Source: PALSA-1196 sp036833805
GTDB lineage: Bacteria > Pseudomonadota > Gammaproteobacteria > Steroidobacterales > Steroidobacteraceae
NCBI GenBank assembly: GCA_036833805.1
Contig: DAITPA010000072.1
Span: 1-7,752 of the forward strand
Reading direction: 5' to 3'
Length of the DNA stretch: 7,752 nt
Positions 1 to 5,801 of this stretch are shown one piece after another. The notes below the pieces were generated by a model. It saw only the letters and a program-made list of their open reading frames with translations. It ran no database searches and was not told the origin of the DNA. Numbering within the stretch: the stretch's first letter is position 1; each line of letters opens with the position of its first letter. The position numbers and the translations under genes are program-made.

Positions 1-1
1 G

Positions 2-184
2 GCGGTTCGCCGGCGCACCATCCTCGTCGCCCGCCTGGCGGCCATGCTGGGGGCCATGTTCGAATCGTCCGAACAGCCGGCGGTGCCGCACGCCGTGGAC
101 CGCCAGGACGTGCGCCCCGGCGATGTCGCACGGCTCCGGCTGCTGCTGCGTAAAGCGGAACGCGACCTTCGGAGGCGCTCGTGA
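2..184 (+). CDS. BlaI/MecI-family transcriptional repressor, C-terminal fragment (5' end outside window)
   Basis: An open frame enters from the left edge and ends at TGA 182-184, leaving about 60 residues. The DNA-binding winged helix, which is the diagnostic part, would lie outside the window. The visible tail has the arrangement expected of the BlaI/MecI dimerisation end: a hydrophobic stretch with MLGAMFESS (compare the usual vFdGS), then a polar linker, then a last basic helix DVARLRLLLRKAERDLRRR (compare the typical L..LR.LL..aE.). The stop overlaps the GTG start of the M56 peptidase by two bases. In BlaI/MecI systems the repressor normally precedes its M56 antirepressor, so context strongly supports the call. 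BlaI-type proteins repress their own operon and are inactivated when the peptidase is triggered. The family call rests more on gene order than on the 60 residues seen. Confidence 0.6.
   Translation, partial: AVRRRTILVARLAAMLGAMFESSEQPAVPHAVDRQDVRPGDVARLRLLLRKAERDLRRRS
171..175 (+). promoter_or_regulatory. Ribosome binding site of the M56 gene
   Basis: GGAGG lies five bases before GTG 181. It sits inside the end of the preceding gene and decides the unusual GTG start, implying translational coupling between repressor and peptidase. Confidence 0.8.
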
Positions 185-1305
185 CCGATCTCATCGCGAG
201 CGCGATCGACTGGTTGCTCACCTGGTTCGTGCACGCAACCATCGCCTGTGCCATTGCGCTCGCCGCGGGCCGATGGGTGATCCGCGAACCGCGGTTTCGC
301 GATTACCTGTGGAAGGGCGCACTGATTGCGCCCTTGGCATCGTCATGTATTGCGGCCGCGGTCGCGAAGCTTCCCGGTCGCGGCAGTGCAGGCGTCGTGC
401 ATCTCCCGTCCGTCATGCGCGAGCTCCTGCCGTCCGCCCTGCCACCGGTGACGGCGACACTGCAGCTCACCGGCGGCTCGACGGAGACGGCCTCTCCGCG
501 GATTCTTGAGCCACTCTCGCGCCCGATCCGCTATGTCCTTACACTCGGGATGCTGATCCCGGCAGCGCTGACTGGCGCACGGCTGGTCCGGCGACGGCGA
601 CGATTCAGCGATCTGCTTCGGGCGCGACGAGCCACGAGTTCATCGCTGCTCGGCGTCGCCAACGAGGCCGTGCTCACGCGCACCGGGCGGCCGGTGCGTG
701 TCACGATGTCTGAAGCAGTCGGAAGCGCGGCCGCTTTGGGCCGGGCGGAGGTCTGCGTCGCGGCCGGTGCGTTCGAGAGACTCGCGCCGGCGGAGCGACG
801 CAGCATCATCGCGCATGAAGTGGCGCATCTCGACCGCCGTGACCCTGCGTGGATTGCTCTCGCGCAGACGCTCGCTTCTGTGATGGTGGTCGTGCCGCTG
901 ATCGGCATGGTCGCACATCGGTTCCGGCGCGACGCTGAATTCATTTGTGATGACATGGCGATCCGGCGGGTGGGAAACGCCATGGCGCATGTGCGTGCGC
1001 TTGCCGCATTCGCCAACGCATTTGATCCGGCATCACGGCACGTAGCGACCTTCGCCTCGGAACACTCGCCGATCATTCAGCGCGCGGAACGCATTCTCGG
1101 GGCCGACCGCGCTCGCCGCTCGTCCTGGTCTGCGGGAGTTGCAACAGCATGCGTAGCCGCCGGTGCATTTGCCCTCTTGTCGTTGCTGCCGTTTGTTTCG
1201 ACTAAGCCGCGAAGCGTCATGGTGCGGAGCGAGGTGCGCACGATTCTCGCCTCCCCGCGGGCGCGAGCGACGCACAGGCTCAACGTAACGGTCGAGTCGC
1301 CCTAG
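181..1305 (+). CDS. M56 family (BlaR1/MecR1-type) membrane zinc metallopeptidase
   Basis: 374 residues starting at GTG. The zinc site is plain: HEVAH at 212-216 inside SIIAHEVAHLDRRD, and the third ligand region DAEFICDDMA around E253 to D257, the E..CD pattern of M56 enzymes. Upstream, VTMSEAVGSAAALG and VCVAAGAFERLAP match the family lead-in to the HExxH helix. Hydrophobic segments near residues 12-30, 44-63, 117-134, 226-246 and 318-338 predict a polytopic inner-membrane protein with a cytoplasmic-side protease. In the BlaR1/MecR1 paradigm such a protease cuts the partner repressor after a signal. After the last hydrophobic segment only about 35 residues remain, so there is no penicillin-binding sensor domain; the inducing signal is unknown and beta-lactam sensing should not be assumed. 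It overlaps the BlaI-like gene by the GTGA junction, and no further gene follows on this strand for over 2 kb. Confidence 0.93.
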   Translation: MTDLIASAIDWLLTWFVHATIACAIALAAGRWVIREPRFRDYLWKGALIAPLASSCIAAAVAKLPGRGSAGVVHLPSVMRELLPSALPPVTATLQLTGGSTETASPRILEPLSRPIRYVLTLGMLIPAALTGARLVRRRRRFSDLLRARRATSSSLLGVANEAVLTRTGRPVRVTMSEAVGSAAALGRAEVCVAAGAFERLAPAERRSIIAHEVAHLDRRDPAWIALAQTLASVMVVVPLIGMVAHRFRRDAEFICDDMAIRRVGNAMAHVRALAAFANAFDPASRHVATFASEHSPIIQRAERILGADRARRSSWSAGVATACVAAGAFALLSLLPFVSTKPRSVMVRSEVRTILASPRARATHRLNVTVESP

Positions 1306-1387
1306 GTTAGGCAGCTTTGCTAGCGTTTGAAAAATCCGGCGTTAGTCATCCAGTCCGCGCATGTATGTCTCGCGGCGTGCATCATCA

Positions 1388-1486
1388 GCCTAACTAGTAA
1401 TTGTACTACGTGCTTAGTCTGAGTCACGATCGACAGCACGAAGCGACAGCAATCGAGCGCTGTGAGGCCGCCAGAACTCGTTAGAC
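1388..1486. repeat. Possible second attC-like element, weaker
   Basis: Begins with GCCTAAC (1388-1394), a perfect match to the attC R'' consensus RYYYAAC, and ends with GTTAGAC (1480-1486), a perfect match to R' GTTRRRY. The outermost 16 bases of the two ends pair at about 11 positions. An internal stem ACAGC (1433-1437) with GCTGT (1459-1463) could form the apical hairpin. The inner arms are poorly complementary, so this may be decayed or fortuitous. Confidence 0.3.
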
Positions 1487-1501
1487 CGAGTTAGATCGCC
1501 A

Positions 1502-1664
1502 TTCTAACGAGCTTAGCCCACTCGCTTTTCGCAGGCGCGTTGGCACGAGCACGCCCATCAAGCGTGAGGTGATGGAGTAAGAGTGACAGCGGACTGAGTA
1601 TTCCGAGCTCACTCCTGATCCAAGAGCAGGAGACGGTCGACCTCTCGCTTGATGGGCGTTAGCT
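1502..1664. repeat. Long inverted repeat resembling an integron attC site
   Basis: The arms at 1552-1570 (CGCCCATCAAGCGTGAGGT) and 1640-1658 (ACCTCTCGCTTGATGGGCG) are complementary at 18 of 19 positions. The right arm runs directly into GTTAGCT (1658-1664), which fits the conserved attC R' box GTTRRRY. The stem can extend outward by GAGC/GCTC past a two-base bulge. Between the arms a second imperfect hairpin is possible (AAGAGTGA 1579-1586 against TCACTCCT 1608-1615, and CGGA 1590-1593 against TCCG 1602-1605). TTCTAAC at 1502-1508 is the nearest candidate outer R''. Size, folding and the terminal GTTAG fit attC; the R'' side is degenerate and no integrase is in the window. Confidence 0.45.
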
Positions 1665-1741
1665 CTCAGCGGAAGCCAGCGCCTCACGCCCTAGGGGCAT
1701 GCAGCTGCTCTACACCGAAGTTGAACGGTAAAAGCCACAGA

Positions 1742-1774
1742 CATCTCTCCCGAGGTCCTCAAACGGGAGAGATG
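1742..1774. repeat. Perfect 11-bp inverted repeat (hairpin) between convergent genes
   Basis: CATCTCTCCCG at 1742-1752 and CGGGAGAGATG at 1764-1774 pair without mismatch around an 11-nt loop. A small second hairpin, CCGC-TTC-GCGG, follows immediately at 1775-1785. The position between the ends of two convergent genes suggests a bidirectional transcription barrier, but neither side has a T-run, so this is not a standard intrinsic terminator. Confidence 0.6.
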
Positions 1775-1898
1775 CCGCTTCGCGGATCACGCGATTCCGG
1801 TAGAAAACTGCGAAAGCCTCTGCTCTTGTCGACTCACTCTCTGAAGCCTGTGATAGCGCCAACGGCTTAATTGGCAAATAGCGTTCGAGAGGGTCCGC

Positions 1899-3164
1899 CT
1901 AGGGTTTGGGCGCCTCGCCTGAGGTACGCCACGCGTTCAACGCGCCACGCTTCTCTCGCTCGACCGCCCACCGCGCCACATTCCTGCCGAGAGCCAATCC
2001 AACATCATCGTCGAAGCGGTAGTGAATCCCACCGTAGAGACGAGACATTGCTGCTTCCTCGGCGATCTGGGCGAACTGCGCGCGTTCCTGGGGAAAGAAA
2101 TGACTAAGGACCCCTTCGAATGCGCCCCCGCCGCAGGCGTGAGCGGACGGGTAGGACGGAAAGTTCGGCAGGCTTAGGCTGTCGGCCAGCACCAGCGTCG
2201 TGTCCGCCTGCGAAGGTCGAATAGTCCAGTAGTGGTACTTGGCCTCGAAGCACGCGACGACCGCATCTAATGCGGCGACGTTAAGCAGAGCAAGGACGCG
2301 TACCGCGTTGATGTCGGACATGTGATGTCGGATCAGCGCGTCGGATGCAATCTCGTTCCAGCGCGCCGATGGATCTACTGAATTCCAGCGTTGTGCGATC
2401 GCAGTCTGTTCAGGAGTTCGCCCCCGAGCGACGCGTCGCACCTCGTCAAGTGCTGCCTTGAACTCTGGTGAGTCGAATGCAGGAGGTGGTTTCGGACGGA
2501 ATTGCGAGTTTGAGTCCAACAACCAGGCACGGCTTTGGGCGACGAAGATGCCGATAGGCGGGATGTTCGCTGCGCTGTACCACATTCCCGGTCCCGTCGG
2601 GATCGTGCCCTTGAATGGTGCGGCGAGAATAAACGGTGGTGGTGCCCAGGCGGTAACAAGACGGGCGGCGTCCTCGCCGAGGCGTTGACCGGCCGTTGCT
2701 GCATCTGCGCCACCACGCATGCGTGCCTGCTCGAGATCGCGGGCCAACTCCTGCGCAATGGAGGGGCGCACCGCTGTGTACTGGTCCGCGAGTGCGGCGG
2801 CAGATGCGCTGGCAATGGCCGCATCCGCAGAGGCGGAGCGATTATCTCGCGCCGAAGTCGCGGCGGCATACTGCGCGACGCTGAGCATGGCGTACACGCG
2901 GGCCAGCATCGGCTGCGGCGTCTCGGCAAGTCGGCGAAGGGCGGCGGAGTCCCCACTCGCTACGGCTGCCTTTCGGATTTCTCGCCTTCGAGCAGCGGAT
3001 TCGTCCGCGAATTTTGGCACGAGTCTGTTCCAGCGAACGCTGACTGATGTACCTATTTCCGCTCGCGGGTCAGCGTGCGTCGTCTGGAGCTGCGCCCCGA
3101 GCACGGCGGTGTGGCTGGCGAGGATGACCAACGGGAGCATGAGCAACTGTATGGGGCTTCGCAT
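1899..3164 (-). CDS. Exported vanadium-dependent haloperoxidase / PAP2-type acid phosphatase family protein
   Basis: 421 residues with an N-terminal signal peptide (hydrophobic core about 5-23, likely cleavage after VLGA near residue 24), so probably periplasmic or secreted. The C-terminal half has the full phosphate/vanadate-binding signature in correct spacing: K309-x6-R316-P317 in KYHYWTIRP, P339-S340-A341-H342, and S374-R375-x5-H381-x3-D385 in SRLYGGIHYRFD. By homology H381 would be the vanadate ligand or phosphohistidine and H342 the acid/base residue. The usual PSGH is PSAH here. Family members oxidise halides with hydrogen peroxide or hydrolyse phosphomonoesters; sequence alone does not separate the two. 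The N-terminal helical half, about 300 residues, is typical of the bacterial haloperoxidase-like branch. It stands alone and is divergent from the TPR-ABC operon. No clear Shine-Dalgarno precedes ATG 3164; the ATG at residue 9 is a possible alternative and would still leave a signal peptide. Confidence 0.92.
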   Translation of the reverse strand: MRSPIQLLMLPLVILASHTAVLGAQLQTTHADPRAEIGTSVSVRWNRLVPKFADESAARRREIRKAAVASGDSAALRRLAETPQPMLARVYAMLSVAQYAAATSARDNRSASADAAIASASAAALADQYTAVRPSIAQELARDLEQARMRGGADAATAGQRLGEDAARLVTAWAPPPFILAAPFKGTIPTGPGMWYSAANIPPIGIFVAQSRAWLLDSNSQFRPKPPPAFDSPEFKAALDEVRRVARGRTPEQTAIAQRWNSVDPSARWNEIASDALIRHHMSDINAVRVLALLNVAALDAVVACFEAKYHYWTIRPSQADTTLVLADSLSLPNFPSYPSAHACGGGAFEGVLSHFFPQERAQFAQIAEEAAMSRLYGGIHYRFDDDVGLALGRNVARWAVEREKRGALNAWRTSGEAPKP

Positions 3165-3261
3165 GAGAGTCTCGGGATAAGGAGTGTCGTCCTAAGCCAA
3201 CTCGTCGGGAACTGGCCGTGGACTCTGGTGCCTACGCGAGATCTGCCAACTAAGTTTCGCG

Positions 3262-3285
3262 GGTGGTCTACTGAAGTATACCACC
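3262..3285. promoter_or_regulatory. YtrA-type operator copy 1 (GGTG-N16-CACC)
   Basis: GGTG 3262-3265 and CACC 3282-3285 are exactly 16 bases apart. The palindrome extends inward: GTGGTCTACT and AGTATACCAC match as inverted repeats at 9 of 10 positions around a central GA. TCTACT at 3267-3272 could act as a -10 element, so a bound repressor would block the promoter. It lies about 100 bp upstream of the divergent haloperoxidase start and, being symmetric, might serve both directions. Confidence 0.75.
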
Positions 3286-3313
3286 ACTCCACCAAGCAAC
3301 GCGGGGTACGTTC

Positions 3314-3337
3314 ATGACAAGTGGCCCGATAATGTGA
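3314..3337 (+). other. Possible leader peptide of seven codons after operator copy 1
   Basis: ATG 3314 sits 28 bases after operator 1, in the same place as the TPR start sits after operator 3, in a shared context (CGGGGT, short spacer, TCATGA). The frame reads MTSGPIM and stops at 3335-3337, two bases before operator 2. It could be a leader peptide or a truncated relic of a duplicated 5' end. Translation is not supported by anything but the shared leader. Confidence 0.25.
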
Positions 3338-3339
3338 CA

Positions 3340-3363
3340 GGTGATATACTGGAATATCTCACC
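3340..3363. promoter_or_regulatory. YtrA-type operator copy 2 (GGTG-N16-CACC)
   Basis: GGTG 3340-3343 and CACC 3360-3363 are separated by exactly 16 bases. The core contains TATACT at 3345-3350, the best -10-like hexamer of the three copies. The inner arms are less symmetric than in copy 1. Followed by TCCACC and, 31 bases after the operator, by ATG 3395. Confidence 0.75.
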
Positions 3364-3394
3364 CGTCCACCACATTGCCCCCGGGTCCGCCTTC

Positions 3395-3541
3395 ATGAAT
3401 GTCTGGGCCGGAGTGGTAACAAGCTTCGCCTGGCACGCCGGCCAGGTACCGTTGACGTTACGCCTCGCGCGGGCGCTCATGCAGGACCCCCCTTTGTCCC
3501 CTGCCTTGGAGGGGGCCGCTAAGGGCGGTAGTGGCGGTTAA
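3395..3541 (+). CDS. Small ORF of 48 codons behind operator copy 2, unrecognised
   Basis: ATG 3395 follows operator 2 by 31 bases in the same leader arrangement as the TPR gene (GGGT, spacer, TTCATGA). The frame runs to TAA 3539-3541 and reads MNVWAGVVTSFAW, then a polar middle, then a PPLSPALEGAAKGGSGG tail. I recognise no family. The tail is encoded by a GC-rich hairpin (3490-3525) and looks like translated repeat sequence rather than a protein fold. There is no signal peptide and no obvious Shine-Dalgarno. Three readings remain open: a leader peptide regulating the operon, the relic of a gene once driven by this promoter copy, or no gene. The promoter context is the only argument in favour. 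Confidence 0.3.
   Translation: MNVWAGVVTSFAWHAGQVPLTLRLARALMQDPPLSPALEGAAKGGSGG
3490..3525 (+). repeat. GC-rich hairpin between operators 2 and 3
   Basis: An inner stem CCCCT (3498-3502) with AGGGG (3510-3514) is nested in an outer stem CCCTT (3490-3494) with AAGGG (3521-3525). There is no T-run behind it. It could attenuate transcripts starting at operators 1 and 2 before they reach the TPR gene, or be a dispersed palindromic repeat. Confidence 0.45.
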
Positions 3542-3589
3542 AGCCAGCTCGCCGACGAGGGTTGAAACCATGAGCGTCCAAGCCCCGTA

Positions 3590-3613
3590 GGTGCTCTACT
3601 GAAGTAAATCACC
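3590..3613. promoter_or_regulatory. YtrA-type operator copy 3 (GGTG-N16-CACC), proximal to the operon
   Basis: GGTG 3590-3593 and CACC 3610-3613 are exactly 16 bases apart, with core TCTACTGAAGTA nearly identical to copy 1 (ten or more shared bases, central GA included). It ends 33 bases before the ATG of the TPR gene. TCTACT at 3595-3600 is the candidate -10. This is the expected autoregulatory site of the GntR repressor encoded by the second gene of the operon. Confidence 0.8.
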
Positions 3614-3646
3614 AGTCCACCTAAGGTACTCGCGGGGTCCCGACTC

Positions 3647-4555
3647 ATGAAAGGAGCACTCCAGCTGATCGCGAAGCCATTGCGCATCCACGCCACGCGG
3701 ATCGTCGCACTGGCACTCCCCCTGTCCGCCCTGGCCGCGCAGACGCCGTCGCAAGCGTTCTACGCCGGACGCACCGCGGTGCTAGCGGGCGATCACGACA
3801 ATGCCATCCGCCAGCTCGAGCGCGCCATCGAGCTAGACGATTCCAATGCGGACTACCACTACTGGCTCGGTCGCGCCGTGTACGAAGCTGCCCCACGCGC
3901 CAGCAAGCTGCGCGTGCCGGGGATGGCGCGCCGCGTCCGAAATGAATGGGAACGCGCAGTGGCGCTCGACCCCAATAACATCGATGCGCGTGCCGGCCTC
4001 GCCGACTGGTACGCGATGGCGCCCGGATTCATGGGTGGAGACAAGGCCAAGTCACGAGAGCAGGCGTCCGAGATCGCGAAGCGAAATCCAATGCGCGGCG
4101 CGATGGCGAGCGCCGTAATCGCAAGTCACGAGGACAACTGGGTCGCCGAAGTAGAAGCCTACCAGCGGGCCGTCGCACTCGCGCCAGACACCGCCGCCGC
4201 ATACGTGGCACTCGCCGACGCGTACGTCCGTACGAATCGCATGGACAGCGCGTTCGTCACCATCGCTCGATATGCGTCGCGACGATCCACCGATCCCTGG
4301 CGGCTCTACTATCTTGGCCGCCTCGCCGGGTCGACCGGCCAGCGACTGGAGGAAGGCGATCAGGCGTTGCACCAATTCCTCGCCGCACCTCCGCCTGATG
4401 TCACCGCTCCCGGTTCGTCACGCGCGCGCTATTGGCTCGGCAAGATCGCCGAGCACCGCGGGAATGCGCAGATGGCGCGGGAGAATTATCAGAGTGCACT
4501 ACAGACAAATCCTGCGAACTATGCAGCGAAACAGGTTTTGGAGAAGCTGAAATGA
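3647..4555 (+). CDS. Exported tetratricopeptide-repeat protein, first gene of the YtrA-type ABC operon
   Basis: 302 residues. Residues 17-31 (hydrophobic core ending SALAAQ) look like a signal peptide after a basic start, so the protein is probably periplasmic. The mature part is helical TPR. Clear repeats lie at about 35-66 (ending ALERAIELD-like QLERAIELDDSNAD), 69-112 (WERAVALDPNN), 167-199 (AYQRAVALAPDTAAAY) and 260-292 (YQSALQTNPANYA); the section WYAMAPGFMGGDKAKSREQA at 121-140 is a recurring insert in this kind of TPR protein. No catalytic motif is present, so a scaffold or interaction role is likely. Its last codons overlap the GntR start (ATGA), so the two are co-translated. ATG 3647 is chosen because it gives the signal peptide and sits in the conserved operator leader; there is only a weak GGGGT upstream. 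What it binds, and why it leads this operon, is not visible from sequence. Confidence 0.9.
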   Translation: MKGALQLIAKPLRIHATRIVALALPLSALAAQTPSQAFYAGRTAVLAGDHDNAIRQLERAIELDDSNADYHYWLGRAVYEAAPRASKLRVPGMARRVRNEWERAVALDPNNIDARAGLADWYAMAPGFMGGDKAKSREQASEIAKRNPMRGAMASAVIASHEDNWVAEVEAYQRAVALAPDTAAAYVALADAYVRTNRMDSAFVTIARYASRRSTDPWRLYYLGRLAGSTGQRLEEGDQALHQFLAAPPPDVTAPGSSRARYWLGKIAEHRGNAQMARENYQSALQTNPANYAAKQVLEKLK

Positions 4556-4935
4556 ATCCCACCTGGAGCGACGACCAGCCGATCTACCGTCAGCTGCGCG
4601 ACCGGGTGGTCGCGATGATCCTGGAGGCCGCGATCGCCGAGGGCGAAGCACTTCCCTCCGCGCGGACTGTGTCGGCGGAATACCGCATCAACCACCTCAC
4701 CGTACTCAAGGCGTATCAAGAGTTGTCGGATGAGGGGATAGTAGAAAACCGGCGCGGCGTCGGCTTGTTCGTGAACCCTGGAGCGCGAGAACGTCTGCTG
4801 CGCAGCGAGCGCAGACTTTTCCTCAAGGAAGAGTGGCCGCGCATCCGCTTGGTGATACAGCGATTGGGGCTGAAACCCGAGGAGCTGCTCCGCTCCCGAA
4901 CTTCCGCCGCGCGCCCGAAAGCGCGAGTTCGCTGA
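4552..4935 (+). CDS. GntR-family transcriptional repressor, YtrA subfamily
   Basis: 127 residues, the short length typical of YtrA-type regulators, which lack the large effector domain of other GntR proteins. Residues 9-75 form the winged helix-turn-helix: QPIYRQLRDRVVAMI, then GEALPSARTVSAEY (the characteristic LPS.R.lA), the recognition helix INHLTVLKAYQEL, and the wing EGIVENRRGVGLFV. The remaining 50 residues (WPRIRLVIQRLGLKPEEL) are the short C-terminal dimerisation helices. The start ATG 4552 overlaps the TPR stop and has GGAG at 4540-4543. In YtrA systems the regulator represses its own ABC operon and is relieved by cell-envelope-acting antibiotics in several Gram-positive examples; the inducer here is unknown. 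The three upstream GGTG-N16-CACC sites are its probable targets. Confidence 0.95.
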   Translation: MNPTWSDDQPIYRQLRDRVVAMILEAAIAEGEALPSARTVSAEYRINHLTVLKAYQELSDEGIVENRRGVGLFVNPGARERLLRSERRLFLKEEWPRIRLVIQRLGLKPEELLRSRTSAARPKARVR

Positions 4936-4937
4936 CT

Positions 4938-5801
4938 ATGAGTTGCGTGATCGCTCGCGGAGTTCGCGCCACGCTCGGCGGCCGGCCGGCGCTGAACGGA
5001 ATCGATATCGAGATAGATGAAGGCCGCGTGGTTGGCGTCATGGGTCTGAACGGCGCTGGCAAGTCGACGCTGCTCCAGGCTCTGGTCGGCCTCGTCCCGG
5101 TGGAGGGCGAGCTGCGCGTGCTCGGCCGCGATCCCTGGCGCGACCGTGCGGCGCTGATGCGCCAAGTGAGCTTCGTCGCTGACGTAGCAGTCATACCGCG
5201 CTGGCTACGGGTTTCGAACGCGGTGGAGTATTTCGACGGAGTGCATCCGGCATTCGATCGCGAAAGAACCTCCGATCTCCTCGCGCGCAGCGGCATCGGC
5301 CTTGGCGATCGCGTTGGCACTCTCTCCAAGGGCATGATCGCCCAGCTCCAACTCGCTCTCGCCCTTGGCGTCGAGAGCAGGCTGTTGGTGCTCGACGAGC
5401 CGACGCTCGGCCTGGACGCGCTGTACCGGAAACGATTCTTCGACACGCTGCTGGCAGGGTTCGCCCAAGGCGGGCAAAGCGTGGTGATTGCCACCCATGA
5501 AATCGACGAGATTCAACATGTGCTCACGGACGTTGTGTTCGTGGCAGGCGGCCGGGTGGTGTTCCAGTGCACGTCGGATGAACTCGAGGAACGGTTCGTG
5601 GAGATCCACGTTCATCCCGAGCACATCGACATTGCGCGCGCCATGGGGCCGCTGCACGAGCGACCCACCATCGGCGGGAAGATCCTCATGTTCGATCGGG
5701 GCGAGCGCGATCGACTCAGCCTCCTCGGTGATCTGCGCCGACCGAGCGTCGCGACGCTCTTCACGGCTATCGTCGACAATGACGCGAGCGACTCATGGTG
5801 A
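4938..5801 (+). CDS. ABC transporter ATP-binding protein
   Basis: 287 residues starting at ATG 4938, two bases after the GntR stop; an in-frame ATG at 4833 lies within the GntR gene and is rejected. All nucleotide-binding motifs are present: Walker A GLNGAGKST at 36-44, Q-loop at Q76 (MRQVSFVAD), signature LSKGM at 129-133 (LSGGQ family, the KGM form common in ABC-2 type exporters), Walker B LLVLDEPTLGLD from 149 with catalytic E154, and the switch histidine H187 (VVIATHE). Residues about 210-287 are a C-terminal extension without clear motif. It should dimerise and energise the permease encoded next, whose start overlaps its end by seven bases. Substrate cannot be read from the sequence; lipid, peptide antibiotic or envelope stress export is typical of YtrA-linked systems. 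Confidence 0.97.
   Translation: MSCVIARGVRATLGGRPALNGIDIEIDEGRVVGVMGLNGAGKSTLLQALVGLVPVEGELRVLGRDPWRDRAALMRQVSFVADVAVIPRWLRVSNAVEYFDGVHPAFDRERTSDLLARSGIGLGDRVGTLSKGMIAQLQLALALGVESRLLVLDEPTLGLDALYRKRFFDTLLAGFAQGGQSVVIATHEIDEIQHVLTDVVFVAGGRVVFQCTSDELEERFVEIHVHPEHIDIARAMGPLHERPTIGGKILMFDRGERDRLSLLGDLRRPSVATLFTAIVDNDASDSW

Larger units (their letters stand above)
1306..1898. other. Intergenic region with attC-like and hairpin structure, no convincing gene
   Basis: About 590 bases lie between the convergent 3' ends of the M56 and haloperoxidase genes. Small open frames here have arginine- and serine-rich translations without ribosome binding sites and are not called. The left part (1306-1664) contains seven GTTAG/CTAAC pentamers (1306, 1341, 1390, 1480, 1490, 1504, 1658), about ten times the number expected by chance. 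The right part holds a perfect hairpin at 1742-1774. No clear promoter or poly-T terminator was seen. Confidence 0.7.
3165..3646. other. Regulatory intergenic region with three operator-leader copies
   Basis: About 480 bases between the divergent haloperoxidase and TPR genes. It contains three GGTG-N16-CACC palindromes, each followed 28-33 bases later by an ATGA, two possible leader reading frames and one GC-rich hairpin. Positions 3165-3261, the presumed haloperoxidase promoter region, show no motif I could assign. Confidence 0.8.

Noticed and set aside
531..1076. Long minus-strand frame inside the M56 gene
   Set aside because: It is a shadow of the zinc-peptidase gene, with low-complexity serine/arginine/alanine translation and no ribosome binding site.
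1540..1620. A tRNA gene around the CACGC/GCGTG hairpin
   Set aside because: The loop CCATCAA lacks the invariant T33, and no T-arm, D-arm or acceptor stem can be drawn around it.
1649..1870. 73-codon plus-strand frame in the first intergenic region
   Set aside because: It begins inside the right arm of the inverted repeat, has no ribosome binding site and runs through the perfect hairpin; its translation resembles no protein.
2375..3180. Several frames on both strands across the haloperoxidase gene, up to 193 codons
   Set aside because: They overlap a gene with complete catalytic motifs and read as arginine/cysteine-rich shadow translations.
4833..4937. Upstream in-frame extension of the ABC ATPase to ATG 4833
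   Set aside because: The extra 35 residues lie inside the GntR gene and precede the normal ABC N-terminus; ATG 4938, two bases after the GntR stop, fits the family length.
4823..5494. 223-codon minus-strand frame opposite the ABC ATPase
   Set aside because: Serine/arginine/proline-rich shadow of a gene with all ABC motifs.
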